Positions 61,701 through 64,000 of a DNA stretch of 64,000 nt are shown piece after piece. The stretch covers positions 2,291,601 through 2,355,600 of the forward strand of contig JADCRB010000028.1 of assembly GCA_021464245.1 (NCBI GenBank). The letters run 5' to 3'. The DNA is from Carallia brachiata. Taxonomy: Eukaryota; Streptophyta; Magnoliopsida; Malpighiales; Rhizophoraceae. The notes under the pieces were generated by a model. The model was not told the origin of the DNA. It did not search any database and worked only from the letters and a program-made list of their open reading frames with translations. The translations under genes and the position numbers were made by a program. Positions within the stretch are counted from its first letter, which is position 1. Every line of letters starts with the position of its first letter.

Positions 61701-64000
61701 TTTAAGTTTAATTTGGGTTAAATAAGCCATTAAAATGCATGAAAATCACTTATTTTCAAGAAATAATTTAGCCTCTTTATTCTTGACACAAATGGTCTTA
61801 AGCAACTAAATAAAATAGGATCAATTGCACACTTATCAGAGGGAATTGAATGCATTTAACAGCCCAAAAAGTGTTGGAAATAGTTTTTGCATCGAAATTA
61901 AACGTTTTTGTAAGCATTTATGCTTAATTTAAGTTCAATTTGGGTTAAATAAGCCATTAAAATGCAAGAAAATCACTCATTTTTAAGAAATGAGTTATTT
62001 AGCCACTTTATTCGTGACACAAATGGTTTTAAGCAACTAATAAATGCAAATTCGGATCAATTGCACACTTATTAGAGGGATATTAAATGCATTAACACCC
62101 CAAAAAGTGTTGGAAATGGTTTTTGCATTGAAATAAATGGTTTTTGTAAGCATTATACTTCATTTAAGTTAATTTGGGTTAAATAAGCCATTTAATAATG
62201 CAAAAAGAAAATCACTTATTTTCAAAAAATCAAGTAATTTAGCCTCTTTATTCGTGACACAAATGGTCTTATCAACTAATAAATGCAAATTATGATCAAT
62301 TACACACCTTATTAGAGGAATTGAATGCATTTACACCCCAAAGGTGTTGGAAATGGTTTTTGCATCGAATTAAAGGCTTTTATAAGCATTTATACTTAAT
62401 TTAAGTTTAATTGGGTTAAATAAGCTATTAAATGGAAAAAAGAAAAGGGAAAAGAAAAACACTTATTTTCAAGAAATGAAGTAATTTAGCCTCTTTATTC
62501 GTGACACAAATGGTTTTAAGCAACTAATAAATGCAAATTAGGATCAATTGCACACTTATCAAAGGGAATTGAATGCATTTAACACCCCAAAAAGTGTTGA
62601 AAATGGTTTTTGCATCGAAATTAAAGGTTTTTGTAAGCATTTATACTTAATTTAAGTTTAATTTGGGTTAAATAAGCCATTAAAATGCAAGAAAATCACT
62701 TATTTTCAAGAAATGAAATAATTTAGCCTCTTTATTCTTGACACAAATGGTCTTATGCAACTAATAAATGCAAATTACGATCAATTGAACAGTTATTAGA
62801 GGGAATTGAATGCATTTAACACCCCAAAAGGTGTTGGAAATGGTTTTTGCATTGAAATAAATGGTTTTTGTAAGCATTTATACTTAATTGAAGTTTAATT
62901 TGGGTTAAATAAGCCATTAAAATACAAGAAAATCACTTATTTTCAAAAAATGAAGTAATTTAGCCTCTTTATTCGTGACACAAATGGTCTTATGCAACTA
63001 ATAAATGCAAATTATGATCAATTGCACACTTATTAGAGGGAATTGAATGCATTTAACAACCCAAAAAGTGTTGGAAATGGTTTTTGCATTGAAATTAAAA
63101 GTTTTTGTAAGCATTTATACTTAATTTAACTTTAATTTGGGTTAAATAAGCCATTAAAATGCAAGAATATAACTTATTTTCAAGAAATGAAGTAATTTAG
63201 CCTCTTTTTCGTGACACAACGGTTTTAAGTAACTAATAGATGCAAATTATGATCAATTGTACACTTATTAGAGGGAATTGAATGCATTTAACACCCTAAA
63301 ATGTGTCGAAAATGGTTTTTGCATTGAAATAACGGGTTTTTGTAAGCATTTACTTAATTGAAGTTTAATTTGGGTTAAATAAGCCATTGAAAGCAAGAAA
63401 TCACTTAGTTTCAAGAAATGAAATAATTTAGCCTCTTTATTCTTGACACAAATGGTCTTATTCAACTAATATATGCAAATTACGATCAATTGAACAGTTA
63501 TTGGAGGGAATTGAATGCATTTAACACCCCAAAAGGTGTCGGAAATGGTTTTTGCTTTGAAATTAAAGGTTTTTGTAAGCATTTATACTTCATTTATGTT
63601 TAATTTGGGTTAAATAAGCCATTAAAATGCAAGAAAATCACTTATTTTCAAGAAATTAAGTAATTTAGCCTCTTTATTCGTGACACAAATGGTTTTAAGC
63701 AACTAATAAATGCAAATTAGGATCAATTGCACCTTATTAGAGGGAATTGAATGCATTTAACACCCCAAAAAATAGTTGGAAATGGGTTTTTGCAATTGAA
63801 ATCAAAGGTTTTTGTAAGCATTTATACTTATTAAGTTTAATTTGGGTTAAATAAGCCATTAAAATGCCAGAAAATCACTTATTTTCAAGAATGAAGTAAT
63901 TTAGCCTCTTTATCGTGACACAAATGGTTTTAATGACTAATAAATGCAAATTAGGATCAATTGCACACTTATCAGAGGGAATTGAATGTATTTAACACCC
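58717..64000. repeat. 237-bp satellite array, segment 8
   Basis: About 22 monomers running to the window end. The AACAGCCCAAAAAGT type with TTTATGCTTAATTTAAGTTC starts at 58993 and 61831 (2838 bp, 12 monomers). From 61831 the order of 49228-51796 is repeated, with two monomers fused into one near 62067-62300. The region 62200-62460 has small insertions (for example GAAAAGGGAAAAGAAAAAC). The minus-strand open frame at 63268 is satellite. No gene is seen. Confidence 0.95.

Overview
The window is plant heterochromatin. About 53 of the 64 kb is one AT-rich tandem satellite with a monomer of about 237 bp (roughly 220 monomers), and two LTR retrotransposons of the Ty3/Gypsy chromovirus type are inserted cleanly in it. 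Both elements have primer-binding sites matching plant initiator Met-tRNA, and both carry plant-type gag-pol sequence. No ordinary host gene, rRNA, tRNA, CRISPR array or telomere repeat is visible. The species cannot be named from the sequence; a flowering plant, probably a dicot, is my inference. A pericentromeric or centromeric location is plausible because the larger element looks like the centromere-targeting CRM group, but nothing here proves it.

Layout: satellite 1-37028; element 1 (+ strand, non-autonomous, 3736 bp) 37029-40764, flanked by TTTAG duplications; satellite 40765-51796; element 2 (- strand, 6920 bp, nearly complete) 51797-58716, flanked by CTTAT duplications; satellite 58717-64000. 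Sequence gaps lie at 8107, 13374-13735, 26361, 45945 and 48991. Every gap breaks the monomer phase, so they are assembly joins.

The satellite has layered higher-order structure. In 1-8106 a 15-monomer unit (about 3.52 kb) alternates with an 8-monomer version that lacks exactly one 7-monomer block. Around element 1 there is a unit of about 16 monomers, which the insertion interrupts. Near the right end an 11-monomer block reappears with two monomers fused into one, a trace of unequal exchange. The stretch 26.8-32.5 kb is almost uniform, while 40-64 kb is more diverged.

Element 2 encodes Gag with a CCHC knuckle, protease, reverse transcriptase, RNase H and integrase with a GPY/F module, and its Pol tail reads into the 3' LTR. 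It is interrupted by four one-base frameshifts but has no in-frame stop substitutions that I can see. Element 1 shares gag, the leader, the PBS and the PPT-proximal Pol tail with element 2. However, the zinc knuckle and all Pol enzymes are replaced by about 665 bp of unrecognised sequence. It therefore looks like a parasite that would need Pol supplied in trans by an element 2-like relative.

Many small homopolymer deletions occur throughout, so some frameshifts and some apparent satellite divergence may be sequencing error.
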